A DNA stretch of 64,000 nucleotides from NCBI GenBank assembly GCA_036936605.1, contig JAUPFV010000003.1:109315278-109379277 (forward strand), written 5' to 3'. A program made the position numbers and the translations under genes. Below the pieces are notes generated by a model that did no database searches, had not been told where the DNA came from, and saw nothing but the letters and a program-made list of their open reading frames with translations. This document shows positions 54,614 through 64,000 of this stretch, piece by piece. How positions within the stretch are numbered: position 1 is the stretch's first letter; every line of letters starts with the position of its first letter. Origin of the DNA: Limnanthes douglasii subsp. nivea. Taxonomy: Eukaryota > Streptophyta > Magnoliopsida > Brassicales > Limnanthaceae.

Positions 54614-57212
54614 ATGGCCAAATATTTTCCCATCTTAGATTGGTTGACCATTAGCCAAGAAGCCAAGGAGAAACGAGCCGCCAGATTATACATCGAACCT
54701 GAACCTCAACCGAATACTATAACATACTACGATACTTGGCCTCCAACTGATAGTTCTCCCAGAGCAATCATCCCCTCAAATATCTCCTCTCAAATCCCAG
54801 TCATACTTGCCCAGTAGCTGACAAGGGTGATTATACAATAATGGGAAAAGATAGTAAGCATTGCAAAGGTTCTTCTTCAGAAAGAAAACGATCCAACAAA
54901 TCTGAAAAACCTCGACCCCAAGTCTCCACAGAAATTCTTGCCACTCCATCCTCTACTGCTCATGAGACTCCATGACTGACTCCCGAAACGCCTCCTCGAA
55001 AATTAACAAAAATCGATATGGATTCTATGACGTAACAGTCCTTCAAACCTATTCAGGAGACGGAATCGAATGTCTCGTGTGATGAACATCACATCGCCAA
55101 ATTCAACGATGTTATTGATTTTGAGGGAGCTTTGGCCTTAACACTTTGGAAAGAATAGCCAACATTCGACGCTCAAACTGATGCTATTGCCAACGAGGGA
55201 GATTTAATACCAATTTCCGAAGAAAAAAGCCAAAGATTACTACTCTTCAAACTGTCGAGGAGAGTTCCCATCCAAATAAGAAAACAAAATCAAAAGTAGA
55301 TGTTCTGCTTCCCCTTCATTTAAGCGATTTGGTTGGGAATAATCTCTGAGCGGTAACAAATAAACATATTTTGGAGCTGCATAAGGTTAAGTATAAATAC
55401 TATGATATATCTGAGGAGGTGAGGTGAGAGCCCGATGAGGAATTCCTTCTACAATCTCTATTCGTTTTCCGACTGTTGGAAATATGCCTTTATTGGTCAA
55501 GGATCATAAGTTGATTGTGTAACAAGAGATAATGAATTGGGGCTTGTGATTCCCATTGGACCCATTGTTTATCGAATAATTTACAATGATTGATCTTTTC
55601 ATAACCTAAGCTTGACCCAATATGTGGTTCACCTTTATGGCTTGTATAATGGCCTCCAGGATTTCGGGGACAAGGTTTTCTTTGGAACAACTAGTTGGTC
55701 TTTCCGGTTTGACCAAAAATCTATACTTCCCCTTCTATTTCTTGACCTGTAGTTGTAACCAGAAGATTGTCAAAGATATGCTAGAAACAAATAAAAAATG
55801 GAGGGGTCTGAAGCGACACCTGCAAACCTCATAAGTTGTCCCTCAAATAAACGAACATAGGAATATTTTTAAGTTTTATTTTCCCTTCATTTTTTCTTAT
55901 AACTTCTTTCTCTAATGTTTTTTTAAATAACTGTCACTGGTGTGTTCAAGCCATATGCTCACTTTGTGACTACAACGATGACAATATTCAGTGAGATGAG
56001 TAGGTGGGTAGAAGTTTCTTTGTCTAACAGATTTCATCTCTATTTCATTCCAACTAATCTTGTCAATAGTCGTCTTTGGAGAGCCAGCCCTTCAGAACAA
56101 TTATCCTTGGAAGAACTTATGGTTCCTCACACCCAACAAGAAGTGCTAGACATATATGAGGCTCGATAAGAGTCATCGGAAAAAGGAGGTCAGTGAGTCT
56201 TCAGAACAAGAAAAAGTCTTAGAACTCTCTTGTGTAGAAGCTTGCGATGTTATAATAAAAGAAGAGAGGGAAAACATAACCCTAAAGAATCCAAGAAATC
56301 CCCTTCAAAAGATCCTCCTAAAAAAGATGTCAACAAAAATTGAAATGTATTCTTTAAGAAAATAAAGAGGTTTCTGAGGCAGTGGCCTCATTGAAGAAGA
56401 AACCTACTAACCACATCAAATCTTTGCCAGAAAAAATAATAATCAAATCTGATTCTTCCCAACCTCCAAAGAATAACTTGATCATTCAGGATCATGAAGA
56501 TAATGCTACTCAGAAGATCAATTCTTCAACTAATGTTTCTTTTGAAGTTGGTTCTTCGTCTAATTCATTCTAGATACCTATTGGGGACAATTTATCTCCT
56601 CAACTACGTAAGTTGCTTCTATCCTTAGTTATTATTAAGCAAAAATAGAATATTTAAAGGGTAAGAAGAATCATTATAAGTCTGAGGCTTCAGATGCAAA
56701 GTCAAAATTCGAGGAGCTTGAACAAGAATTTATGTACGCTTCAAAAGCAAGCTAATGTTATTTATAAGAAACTTGTTCTTGCTGAGGATTACGTCATGCT
56801 TACTGATAAATGTTGTCAAGAGAAGATGGATCTTTATGCCAAAAAAACTCTACTAAAGATAAGCTCATCGAAACTTACAAAGATGGCAATAATAAGGTAT
56901 CAAAATATTTCGCAGAATACCTTAAAGATTATGAAAGGGTTGTGAAAGAAATGCAATTCATCTTAGCCCAAGTTAAGATAGATGAAAAAGTGGTTGTTGA
57001 GGCTTATGCAACTAAATGTGTCTCTAAATTAATACAATGGATATAACAGGTAGATCCGGGCTGATTATGGAGATTCACAAACGCTATCCTGACTTAAATC
57101 TAGGTAGTTTTGAGGAACTTATTCCCATCGAATGTCACTCTCATGGAATATTTTTAGATGATGGTGAAAAAAATCTGAGTGTACTAAAAATAATTCCATC
57201 GGACCATCTTTA
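54614..57212 (+). pseudogene. Antisense gene of element E (decayed)
   Basis: ATG at 54614 (MAKYFPILDWLTISQEAKEK). The polar region follows with stops, then the conserved block at 55622-55834: MWFTFMACIMASRISGTRFS, LVGLSGLTKNLYFPFY and NKKW. Both splice sites seem lost: the donor region reads GGAATA and the acceptor AG reads AA before the exon-2 start (about 55935). Exon 2 has T-G-V-F-K-P-Y and SNRFHLYF-x-PTNLVNSRLW (about 55935-56165), a Ser/Lys-rich part, a coiled coil (about 56690-57040) and, after a shift, MEIHKRYPDLNLGSFEELIP to a TAG at 57210. Same strand relation to pol as in A, B and D. Confidence 0.78.
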
Positions 57213-57389
57213 GGATAAGTTATTATAGTTATTTTTTTATGAATTTCACATAATGTTCGAGGCATACAACTTAAAGTCCTCATATTGTTTGAGGCAATTT
57301 TGTTAAAGTCCTCATTTTGTTAGGAAATTTTATGTAATCAAGGTACTTTTATGAAATGCATCAGGTTTTCAATTTTGTTTGTTCTCATA

Positions 57390-57715
57390 ATGCTTTTAAT
57401 AGTTGAAGACCAAATTATGTTGGAAAACCCTTTAGGTCCAAAATAAATAGTTAAAGACAAAATATTGTTGGAAAACCTTTTAGGTCCAATATAAATAGTT
57501 AAAGACCAACTTTTGTTGGAAAATCTTTTGGGTCCAAAATAAATAGTTAAAGACCAACGTTTTTTTGGAAGACCCTTTACGTCCAAAATAAATAGTTAAA
57601 GACCAAATTTTGTTGGAAGGCCCTTTAGGTCCAAAATGAATCGTTAAAGACCACCTTTTGTTGGAAGACCCTTTAGGTCCAAAAAAATAGTTAAAGACTA
57701 ACTTTTGTGGCAAAA
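57390..57715. repeat. Tandem 48-bp repeat, about seven copies, element E
   Basis: AGGTCC-type blocks at 57434, 57482, 57530, 57579, 57627 and 57675 give a 48-bp period (one unit is 49). Each unit contains AAATAGTTAAAGACCAACTT and TTGTTGGAAGACCCTTT. Because 48 is divisible by three, minus frames show a 16-residue periodic peptide. It lies between the integrase end and the end of the antisense gene, so it is probably non-coding. Confidence 0.9.
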
Positions 57716-57839
57716 GAACTTTATATATTTGGATCGGATAATAGATCACCTCGTTAAAACCTTCATATGCCATTAATGTAGGAAAGAGTATACCACTGAT
57801 ATTTTACATATAAAACATACTTTTTACACTAATTCCACA

Positions 57840-59000
57840 TACAACTTAAGATATTCTATATTCCATGGGTGTCAGAGATTTTCTCCTTCTTTATCCTTGA
57901 TTCAATTTGTTCTTGGCTTCACCTTTTCCGTTACCTCATATGGGCCTTGCTAATTAGGTCCCAATTTTCCGAAGTGTTTTTCTTTTGTGTGGAGAAATAC
58001 CTTCCTTAAAACCTGGCTTCTATCTTGAATATTTTTTTTTAACTTTGGAGGCGTGTCTGCTTCTCATCAACGTTTGGTAATATAGAGAATTTATTTGTGC
58101 CCGTCTCATTTTCTCCTCAATCAAACCCAATTTAATTGCCTTATTTTCATCATTAGATTCCTCGAAATATGAAGCAACACGATACGACGGGAAAACAGCT
58201 TCGGATGGTACTACTGCATCCATTCCGTATACTAATGCAAATTGAGATTTTAAAATTGTTGTTCGAGGAGCTATCCGATGTGCCCAAAGAACTTATTGAA
58301 GATAATTTGGTCATTTTTTTTACCTTTCCTTCCAAATTTTCTTTAGTCTGTCGAGGATTGTTCGATTAGTAACTTCAACTTGTCAATTTGCTTACATATG
58401 AAAAAGAGCTGAACAGCATTGTTGTATTTCTCGAGAGCTGCAAAATCTTTCATGTCTTTTTTATCAAATTGTGGTCCATTATCAGTAGTAATTTTAATTG
58501 GAACCCCAAAACGACAACAAATATTCGAAGTGATAAACTTTATTACATCCTTGGCCTTTATTCCAGCTAATGGTTATGCTTCTATCCACTTTGAGAAATA
58601 ATCCACTGCCACGATTATTGTATGTCGGCCTCCAGATACCATCGGTAAAGATCCGACAAGGTCGATGCCCCATCGGTCAAATGGCAATTCTTTGGATATG
58701 TTTTCAGGAGAGACCCCCCCCCCCCCCCCAACTTATGAATTATGTTTACAAACCTTTGACAAGTATCACACATTTTAACCAATTCTTTTGCGTTACAAGA
58801 AATCATAGGCCAATAATATCATGCTAAGAGGAATCTTCATCTCAAAGTTTTATAACCACGATTTTCAGATTCTTCTCAATCATGCAATTCTGATAATATC
58901 ATTTTTTATTCATCTTTTCCTAAGCATCAGAGTAAAGTCCTGCGAAAATATTTTTTGTACGAGATTCCTCCGAGGATCATGTAACCATAAGACTTAAAGC
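57840..59000 (-). pseudogene. Element E integrase (broken, core present)
   Basis: Zinc finger end: A-K-E-L-V-K-M-C-D-T-C-Q-R-F (about 58760-58806). After a 16-C run (58714-58729) the core continues on the minus strand in mixed frames: F-D-R-W-G-I-D-L-V, V-A-V-D-Y-F-S-K-W-I-E-A, then T-D-N-G-P-Q-F. The C-terminal region has AVVPSEAVFPSYRVASYFEE (58020-58223) and GKLGPN (about 57950). This is the only copy in the window that keeps an integrase core. Not translatable in one frame. Confidence 0.75.
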
Positions 59001-59099
59001 GTATTTTCTTTGGTAATAATTTATCAATGGGCAACATATTATTGTTTAAAAAGTTGATGATGTCTAGCCTCAAATCATTTTCTTTACTAATTGAAATTT

Positions 59100-60141
59100 A
59101 AAATGCCTCGTCTATTGCTCAAGTCACTTACTCCAAAAAAAATTATAATTGAAGGGATCTATTGTGTCATGATCCATACATATTCCTCTGAATATGAAAC
59201 TATTGCCAATGAATCTCCTACAAAATTTTATGCTCTTCGAACATGTTCATTTATGATATTTTTGAAGGCTGAGGTCAGAGCCTTTAATGCCTTCAAATAT
59301 TTCACTAAATGGTCATTCTAGCCTCTAATTGACGAGTCACATGATTTATGAGTAGTTGTGAATCACTTATCAACCTTACTTTTTTTGCCCTACAAATTTG
59401 AGCAAACTCAAATCCTGCCAAACTCGGTATCATATTATACCTCATTATTTGGTGCTTTAAACCCAAAACGGATAGCTTGATACATGACAATTCCCTCTGG
59501 AGAAACTAAAAGCACCTCTGCCCCACATCCTAATGTGCTTGAGCCCAAATTTGTTTGTACTTTCCACTCTGACTAAAAAATTTCCTTATTTATTTTCATA
59601 CCTGACCTTTCATAATGAAATTTGACCACGAAGTCTGCTAAGGCTTGTGTTTTGATTGAGATTAGATTCAATATCAAAATTTCCCAATTCAACCGACCAC
59701 TTGGTCATTCTTCTAGATATATCAGGTTTTTGTAGCATATTTTTAATGGAAAAGATGTTTGTGCAATGATAGAATGAGCCTGAAAATATGGTCTCATTTT
59801 CCGAGCAGCTGTCACTAGTGTCAATGGAAAGTTTTCTAATTTCAAATATCGCTTTTCAGCATTTAAAAGACTTTTAATGATATAATAAATTTGTCTTGGG
59901 TGATTTTCTTCTTCTCGAATTAAAACAACACTATATAAATATAATTTTTTTCCCCTGGCATTTTGGTCAAGATGTGGCGAGGAAATGCATTCTTTAATTT
60001 GATAAAAGGCTTCTGAACATTCTTTTTTCCAATCAAAACAATTTTCTTGTCTAAACACTTCAAAAAAAATTCTTGTCTATTCAAAGCTACCAACCGTCCT
60101 GTTAGAACTTGAACTTCTTTAATATTTGGAAAATGTGTCAT
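59100..60141 (-). pseudogene. Element E RNase H and archaeal-type RNase H (broken)
   Basis: RNase H: EVQVLTGRLVALNRQEFFLK, FDWKKECSEAFYQIKECISS, YYIIKSLLNAEKRYLKLENF (59705-60141). The archaeal-type RNase H (59305-59600) has L-G-C-G-A-E-V-L, a T-N-x-G-S-S stretch where the first Asp is Asn, and VRLISDSQLLINHV with the acidic residue intact. B and E have therefore lost different catalytic residues. Confidence 0.72.
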
Positions 60142-60249
60142 ATTACTTAAGGAGTTTAGTTGTCCAGGGTTGGTTTCAATCCCTCATTCACTGACTATGT
60201 ACCCAAGGAATTTTTTTGATCAAACTCCAAACGTATATTTTTCTGGATT

Positions 60250-61068
60250 TAGTTTTAGGTTTACCCTTTTTGAGTTAACAAAGGTTTCATCTAAGTCAGC
60301 GAAACGATCCTCATCATTTACACTCTTAACCAATATAGTATCAATATATATCTCAACATATCGCTCGATCTGTGCTTCAATTTTTTTTTACCAAACGTTG
60401 ATAAGTTGCACCCGCATTTTTTAACCCAAAAGATATTACCTTGAAGCAATGTAATCCTCTTCCAGTAATAAATGAAGTGCTTTCTTCATCCCTCATATCC
60501 ATTTTAATCTGATTATACCATGTATAAGCATTTCTTAAAGAGAGTAATCGATTCTCTGATGTGGAATCCACTAACTGAATTATCCGAGGGACTGGGAAAT
60601 GATCTTTTGGACAAGCTCTATTTAAGTTAGTAAAATCCACACAAATTCACCACTTGCCATTTTTCTTTTTTTACAAATATCATATTTGTTGTCCATAATA
60701 GATTAAGATTCTCGTATGTGTCCAACTTTAGCTAGACGATCTACCTCGGCTATTATTGACTCAGATTTCTCTTGAGAGAAAAGCTTTCATTTTTGGATGA
60801 TTGGGCGCACATTGCTTTTGATTGCCAATCTGTGACTAATAATCTATGGAGGCACACTGGTCACATCTTTGGTACATCATGCAAACATATTTAACTTGGT
60901 GGACAAAAAATGAATTAATTTCTCTCTCAAGATCAGAGATAACTTTTTACCGATTTTTAAAATCTTCCCATTAGGAAAAGTATGATCCTCAAAACTTTCA
61001 TTAGGGATAAAAAAACCGGGGGACTCCTTTGGATCATCAACAGGTTTTATCTCTGAGATAGTCCCCAC
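60250..61068 (-). pseudogene. Element E reverse transcriptase (broken)
   Basis: Linker KILKIGKKLSLILREKLIHF (60877-61068). RT palm at 60377-60640: MDFTNLNRACPKDHFPVPRI, NAYTWYNQIKM and GLHCFKVISFGLKNAGATYQ. The catalytic box on the minus strand (about 60325-60345) reads Y-I-D-T, so the second catalytic Asp is lost. Confidence 0.78.
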
Positions 61069-61071
61069 TAG

Positions 61072-61692
61072 TTAATATGATTTTTCCGACTTACTTCCCA
61101 AAATGTTCTGAGATGATAAAGCGATACGATAGCATTCCATTTTCATTTTTTGGTTGCTTCTTATGGTCCCTATGTTATTTCCCACAACGTAATTCAAGTA
61201 CTGGTAGACAATAGAAATTACTGCATGTATTCTAGATAACCATGATCTTCTAAAAATAACGTTATAAGATGTTGGCGCATCTACCACAATGAATAGCATT
61301 GTTACTTCTTTTTTAAACGACCCTCAACCAAATTCCACAATACTCTCAAATTCTCCGACGACTTCTACTCTTACTCATGTGAAAACTACAATTTTTCAGT
61401 TAGACCATCGAATAATATGAGGGTTAATAATATATTTATAAGTACATATGAATAAAATATTGCCAGAACTTCCTGTATCGATCAAAATTCTTTTTACTTC
61501 ATCTCCAGCTATACCAGCTGTAATTACAACATCGTCTTCAAGTGGCCCTGCCACATCCCTCATATCATCGTATTTGAAGCATATTATAGAGGAGGGATTT
61601 CGATACAAGTGTGTCGAAGCGCATGCTTCTATTTGGCTAGCCAAACTTACTACGTGTCTTTTTCGAGAACAGTTTGAAATTCCAGACACCAT
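61072..61692 (-). pseudogene. Element E protease
   Basis: ASQIEACASTHLYRNPSSII, then DEVKRILIDTGSSGNILF with the catalytic DTGSS, and after a shift MLFIVVDAPTSYNVIFRRSW. Retropepsin of the element, matching B (LFIVVDCPTCYNAILGRSWL). Confidence 0.8.
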
Positions 61693-61699
61693 GTCTCCT

Positions 61700-63500
61700 A
61701 AAAAATACCATTAATTCAAAGGATGCGTACATATCACTAACCTCTACCTCTCGAAGAAGCTCTTCGATAATATGAATGTTATATCTCTCGTCTTTTGGAT
61801 CCAAATACTCAGTATTGGTATTAAAAGTATCGTTTTTTTCGAAAATTACTAATGTGTCTTCTTGTTTAAGAGCTACAGTTTTATCTTTAGTGGTTGGATT
61901 TTTGTATGATTGCTTTTTTATAAATGCAGTTAGCTTTACATTTTCAAGTAACACGTATATTTCTTTTTTCAGTGCTACACATTCCTTCGCATCATGGCCC
62001 ACATAATCATGATATTTACAGTATTTACTATTTATGTTCTCCCTCAGAATTTGAATGGGAAAATCTTTACGAAACTACACATGGCTTCGAGCCTTGTCAA
62101 AAATTATTGCCACACATTCATTTAATTCCGCATAATGATATGGGTGAATCCAATGTATTTGATATTGGAATGTTACCATGTTGTGTATTAATTGCTTGTT
62201 GGTTTACTTTGTGCCTCAGAGGAAACTGATTCGACATATTTGGTTGAACGCTTATCTTAGGAGGATAAGTTACACTAAGAGATCTTTGGAACTGATATAT
62301 TCCAATTGATTAAAAGATCTCATTTCCGACATCTGTATTTCCTCTACCACAATTCTTTTTTTGACCTGATCTAACAAAGCCCTAAACGTTATATCTTGCC
62401 TTTCTGCCACAGTATCTTTCAATTTTCTAAGGAGGAGTCCCATACAAAAAGTAACCAAAGCTACTGGATCCTCACAATATTCCATGTCAGTTTTTACCCT
62501 AATGAAATGATTAGTATAATTTTTTAAACTTTCTCCAACTTTTTGACTGCTATATATAATAGTCTCTCAATTAGCTTGAAACTTTTTACTCCCCACAAAA
62601 TATTGTCGAAAAATATTCCATAACATATCAATTTTTTTTGAATATATCCATGCGGAAGCCGATTATACCACTTTAAGTCAGCACCTTTGAAAGTTTGCAA
62701 AAAAGACTTGCAAAACAATTTATCATCATCGTCAAAATTAATCACAATGTTTTTGAATTGTTCAATATGGCTATCAGGGTCTGGAGTTCCATTTAATTCC
62801 TCCAACTTTGAGATGTCAAAATGTTTCGGTAAATTTTCTGAGATAATTTCGGTAAACATTGGATCATTTTCTATTGTATAGAGATCCTATTCGGAGGGAA
62901 CTGTAAACTGATTGTTAACTCAATATTTTTTTACTTCCCGGAGGAATTTGGACGTGTGTAATATGTTCTTTTTAGCGCGGTCCTTGAACCCTTGTGTTTT
63001 TTCTTTCTTCGAACCTTTAGTTCGATGAGTCACCCGATGGTCTATTCTATATCTCCTTGAACATTGCTTCTTATTATCTCTTTCCCGATGACTAACGCTT
63101 TTCGGGGAAGAATATTTGCTTCAATCATAAAGTGAATATTCACTAGATTCAGATGACTCATAATGGCATCTAGGTTTCACTTTTCTCTTCGAAAAATATC
63201 GACTTCGCCTTCGATACTTATTTTCTTTATCTTCAGCTTGATGGTTATCATCCAATATTCTTTCTGAGTCACACATTCTCTTCGAACCTCCGATCGAGTG
63301 TTTTTAAAAGCCATCGCAACGTCTCTCTCCAAATTTAATTTTTCAATCTCTTCTAAGAGTTCTTTTCTCCAAGCCACTAAAATAGACTCTTCTAATATGT
63401 CTATGATGTATTGGTCGTTGTGTTGTTTCTCAATTTCCATATTATCTCCGATGAGGTTGCCCTTGAATTCTTTTTCAGTTATTAGATTATTATTAATGTC
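61700..63500 (-). pseudogene. Element E gag (broken)
   Basis: Coiled-coil N-terminal part (63177-63440; MEIEKQHNDQYIIDILEESI), then an Arg/Ser/Lys-rich region. The gag core follows (62524-62859; LPKHFDISKLEELNGTPDPD, SHIEQFKNIVINFDDDDKLF, LKWYNRLPHGY), then 62270-62485, then the knuckle C-x2-H-x4-H-x4-C at about 61980-62020 (C-K-Y-H-x4-GHDAKEC). Same CHHC knuckle as element B. Confidence 0.78.
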
Positions 63501-63576
63501 CTACCCTTTTTGAATTTACAATGCCAACTTTTCAAATCACTAATGGTTTTGGAAAACAATTTCGGGTACCAAACTG

Positions 63577-63596
63577 CTTCCTACAGACGGTGCCAA
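63577..63596 (-). promoter_or_regulatory. Primer binding site of element E
   Basis: On the minus strand TTGGCACCGTCTGTAGGAAG starts right after the 5' LTR. It differs from the site of B and D in its middle part, so E probably uses another tRNA. The TGGCxCCG start would fit tRNA-Asp-type sites, but I cannot confirm. Confidence 0.55.
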
Positions 63597-63975
63597 TGAT
63601 TGTTCCAGAAATATTTTAGAGAGAATTTGTGAATAAAACAGTGTTTGGAGGACTAAATTCTTATTATTAATCGTTATAGATATTTAAGAGAGAGAAGTTT
63701 CAAAATATAAAGAGAGAAAGTCATAAACAATAATTATCTAATCATTCATCAATCACCCTTCTCCAAAAGAGGTGGTGTGCTTTTATAATACATTTGTTGG
63801 GTCCCACATTTCTAGAAAAATTACTAATTGTAGTCCATTTCTTAAATTTAAAACTTATTACAAAATAGTCCTTGTACATTACATAATTTTCAATTGTTCA
63901 TAGTAGGTTTTCATTACGTTAGATTACGCCCTTAATTTACCAATTTCTTTTAATTACACAACTCATCCCTTATCA
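63597..63975 (-). repeat. 5' LTR of element E
   Basis: 379 bp, plus-strand ends TGATTGTTCC and CTTATCA. A minus-strand TATA (TATAAAAG) is at 63780-63787. Clearly homologous to the 3' LTR at 53455-53765 but with many substitutions and an extra stretch of about 70 bp, so E is older than B. Confidence 0.87.
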
Positions 63976-63980
63976 TGTAT
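63976..63980. repeat. Right 5-bp target-site duplication of element E
   Basis: TGTAT, identical to 53450-53454. The last 20 bases of the window are flanking AT-rich DNA. Confidence 0.88.
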
Positions 63981-64000
63981 AAAATATCATCTAAAATATA

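Larger units (their letters stand above)
53455..63975 (-). mobile_element. Tat-type Ty3/gypsy retrotransposon E, full structure, decayed (minus strand)
   Basis: 10.5 kb between TGTAT duplications. On the minus strand: 5' LTR (63597-63975), primer site, gag, protease, RT, RNase H, archaeal-type RNase H, integrase with its core, a 48-bp repeat array. Then, on the plus strand, the antisense gene, a 98-bp repeat array and the 3' LTR (53455-53765). Every pol domain is broken. It has landed in copia-2 next to its pre-integrase region. Same layout as A and B, so the antisense gene is a family feature. Confidence 0.9.

Noticed and set aside
57338..57773. Minus-strand ORFs with a 16-residue repeat
   Set aside because: Artefact of the 48-bp tandem array; no start context, no conserved domain.

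Overview
The window looks like repeat-rich, AT-rich plant nuclear DNA, probably from a dicot. I found no host single-copy gene, tRNA, rRNA or CRISPR array. Almost everything recognisable is a transposable element, and the elements lie side by side or nested: four Ty3/gypsy elements of the Tat type (A, B, D, E), two Ty1/copia elements, three plant L1-type LINEs, one hAT DNA transposon, one non-autonomous Mutator-like element and one Stowaway-like MITE. All coding regions except possibly the antisense gene of element A carry stops or frameshifts.

Layout. 1-3867: 3' part of Tat element A (plus orientation), mostly its antisense gene, then its 3' LTR. 3868-6390: AT-rich, no gene. 6391-12060: decayed LINE-1 (minus). 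13259-14383: Mutator-like element with a perfect 9-bp target duplication, filled with a minisatellite. 15130-15960: tandem repeat of about 245 bp. 16370-16900: copia LTR fragment. 17135-26530: Tat element B, with both LTRs and a 5-bp target duplication. 26536-31398: LINE-2 (plus), the least decayed LINE. 31595-37640: LINE-3 (minus), same family as LINE-1. 38467-38675: MITE. 40322-44700: Tat element D, deleted and lacking a 3' LTR. 44750-46471: 3' end of a copia element (plus). 46480-53449: a second copia element (minus), split by a hAT element at 46641-49702. 53455-63975: Tat element E (minus), with both LTRs and target duplication TGTAT.

The most interesting signal recurs in all four Tat elements: an extra gene between pol and the 3' LTR, on the strand opposite to gag-pol. 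In A and B it is split by an intron at the same place and in the same phase, and the flanking reading frames join in register. In A, B and E an identical ten-base core promoter, CTATAAATAC, lies upstream of the start. Element E keeps the same layout in mirror image. The product has a variable, often repetitive N-terminal part, a conserved globular block, and (after the intron) a charged or coiled-coil C-terminal part. Extra antisense ORFs are known from plant Tat-lineage elements, but here the window supports a real, spliced, independently promoted gene carried by a retrotransposon.
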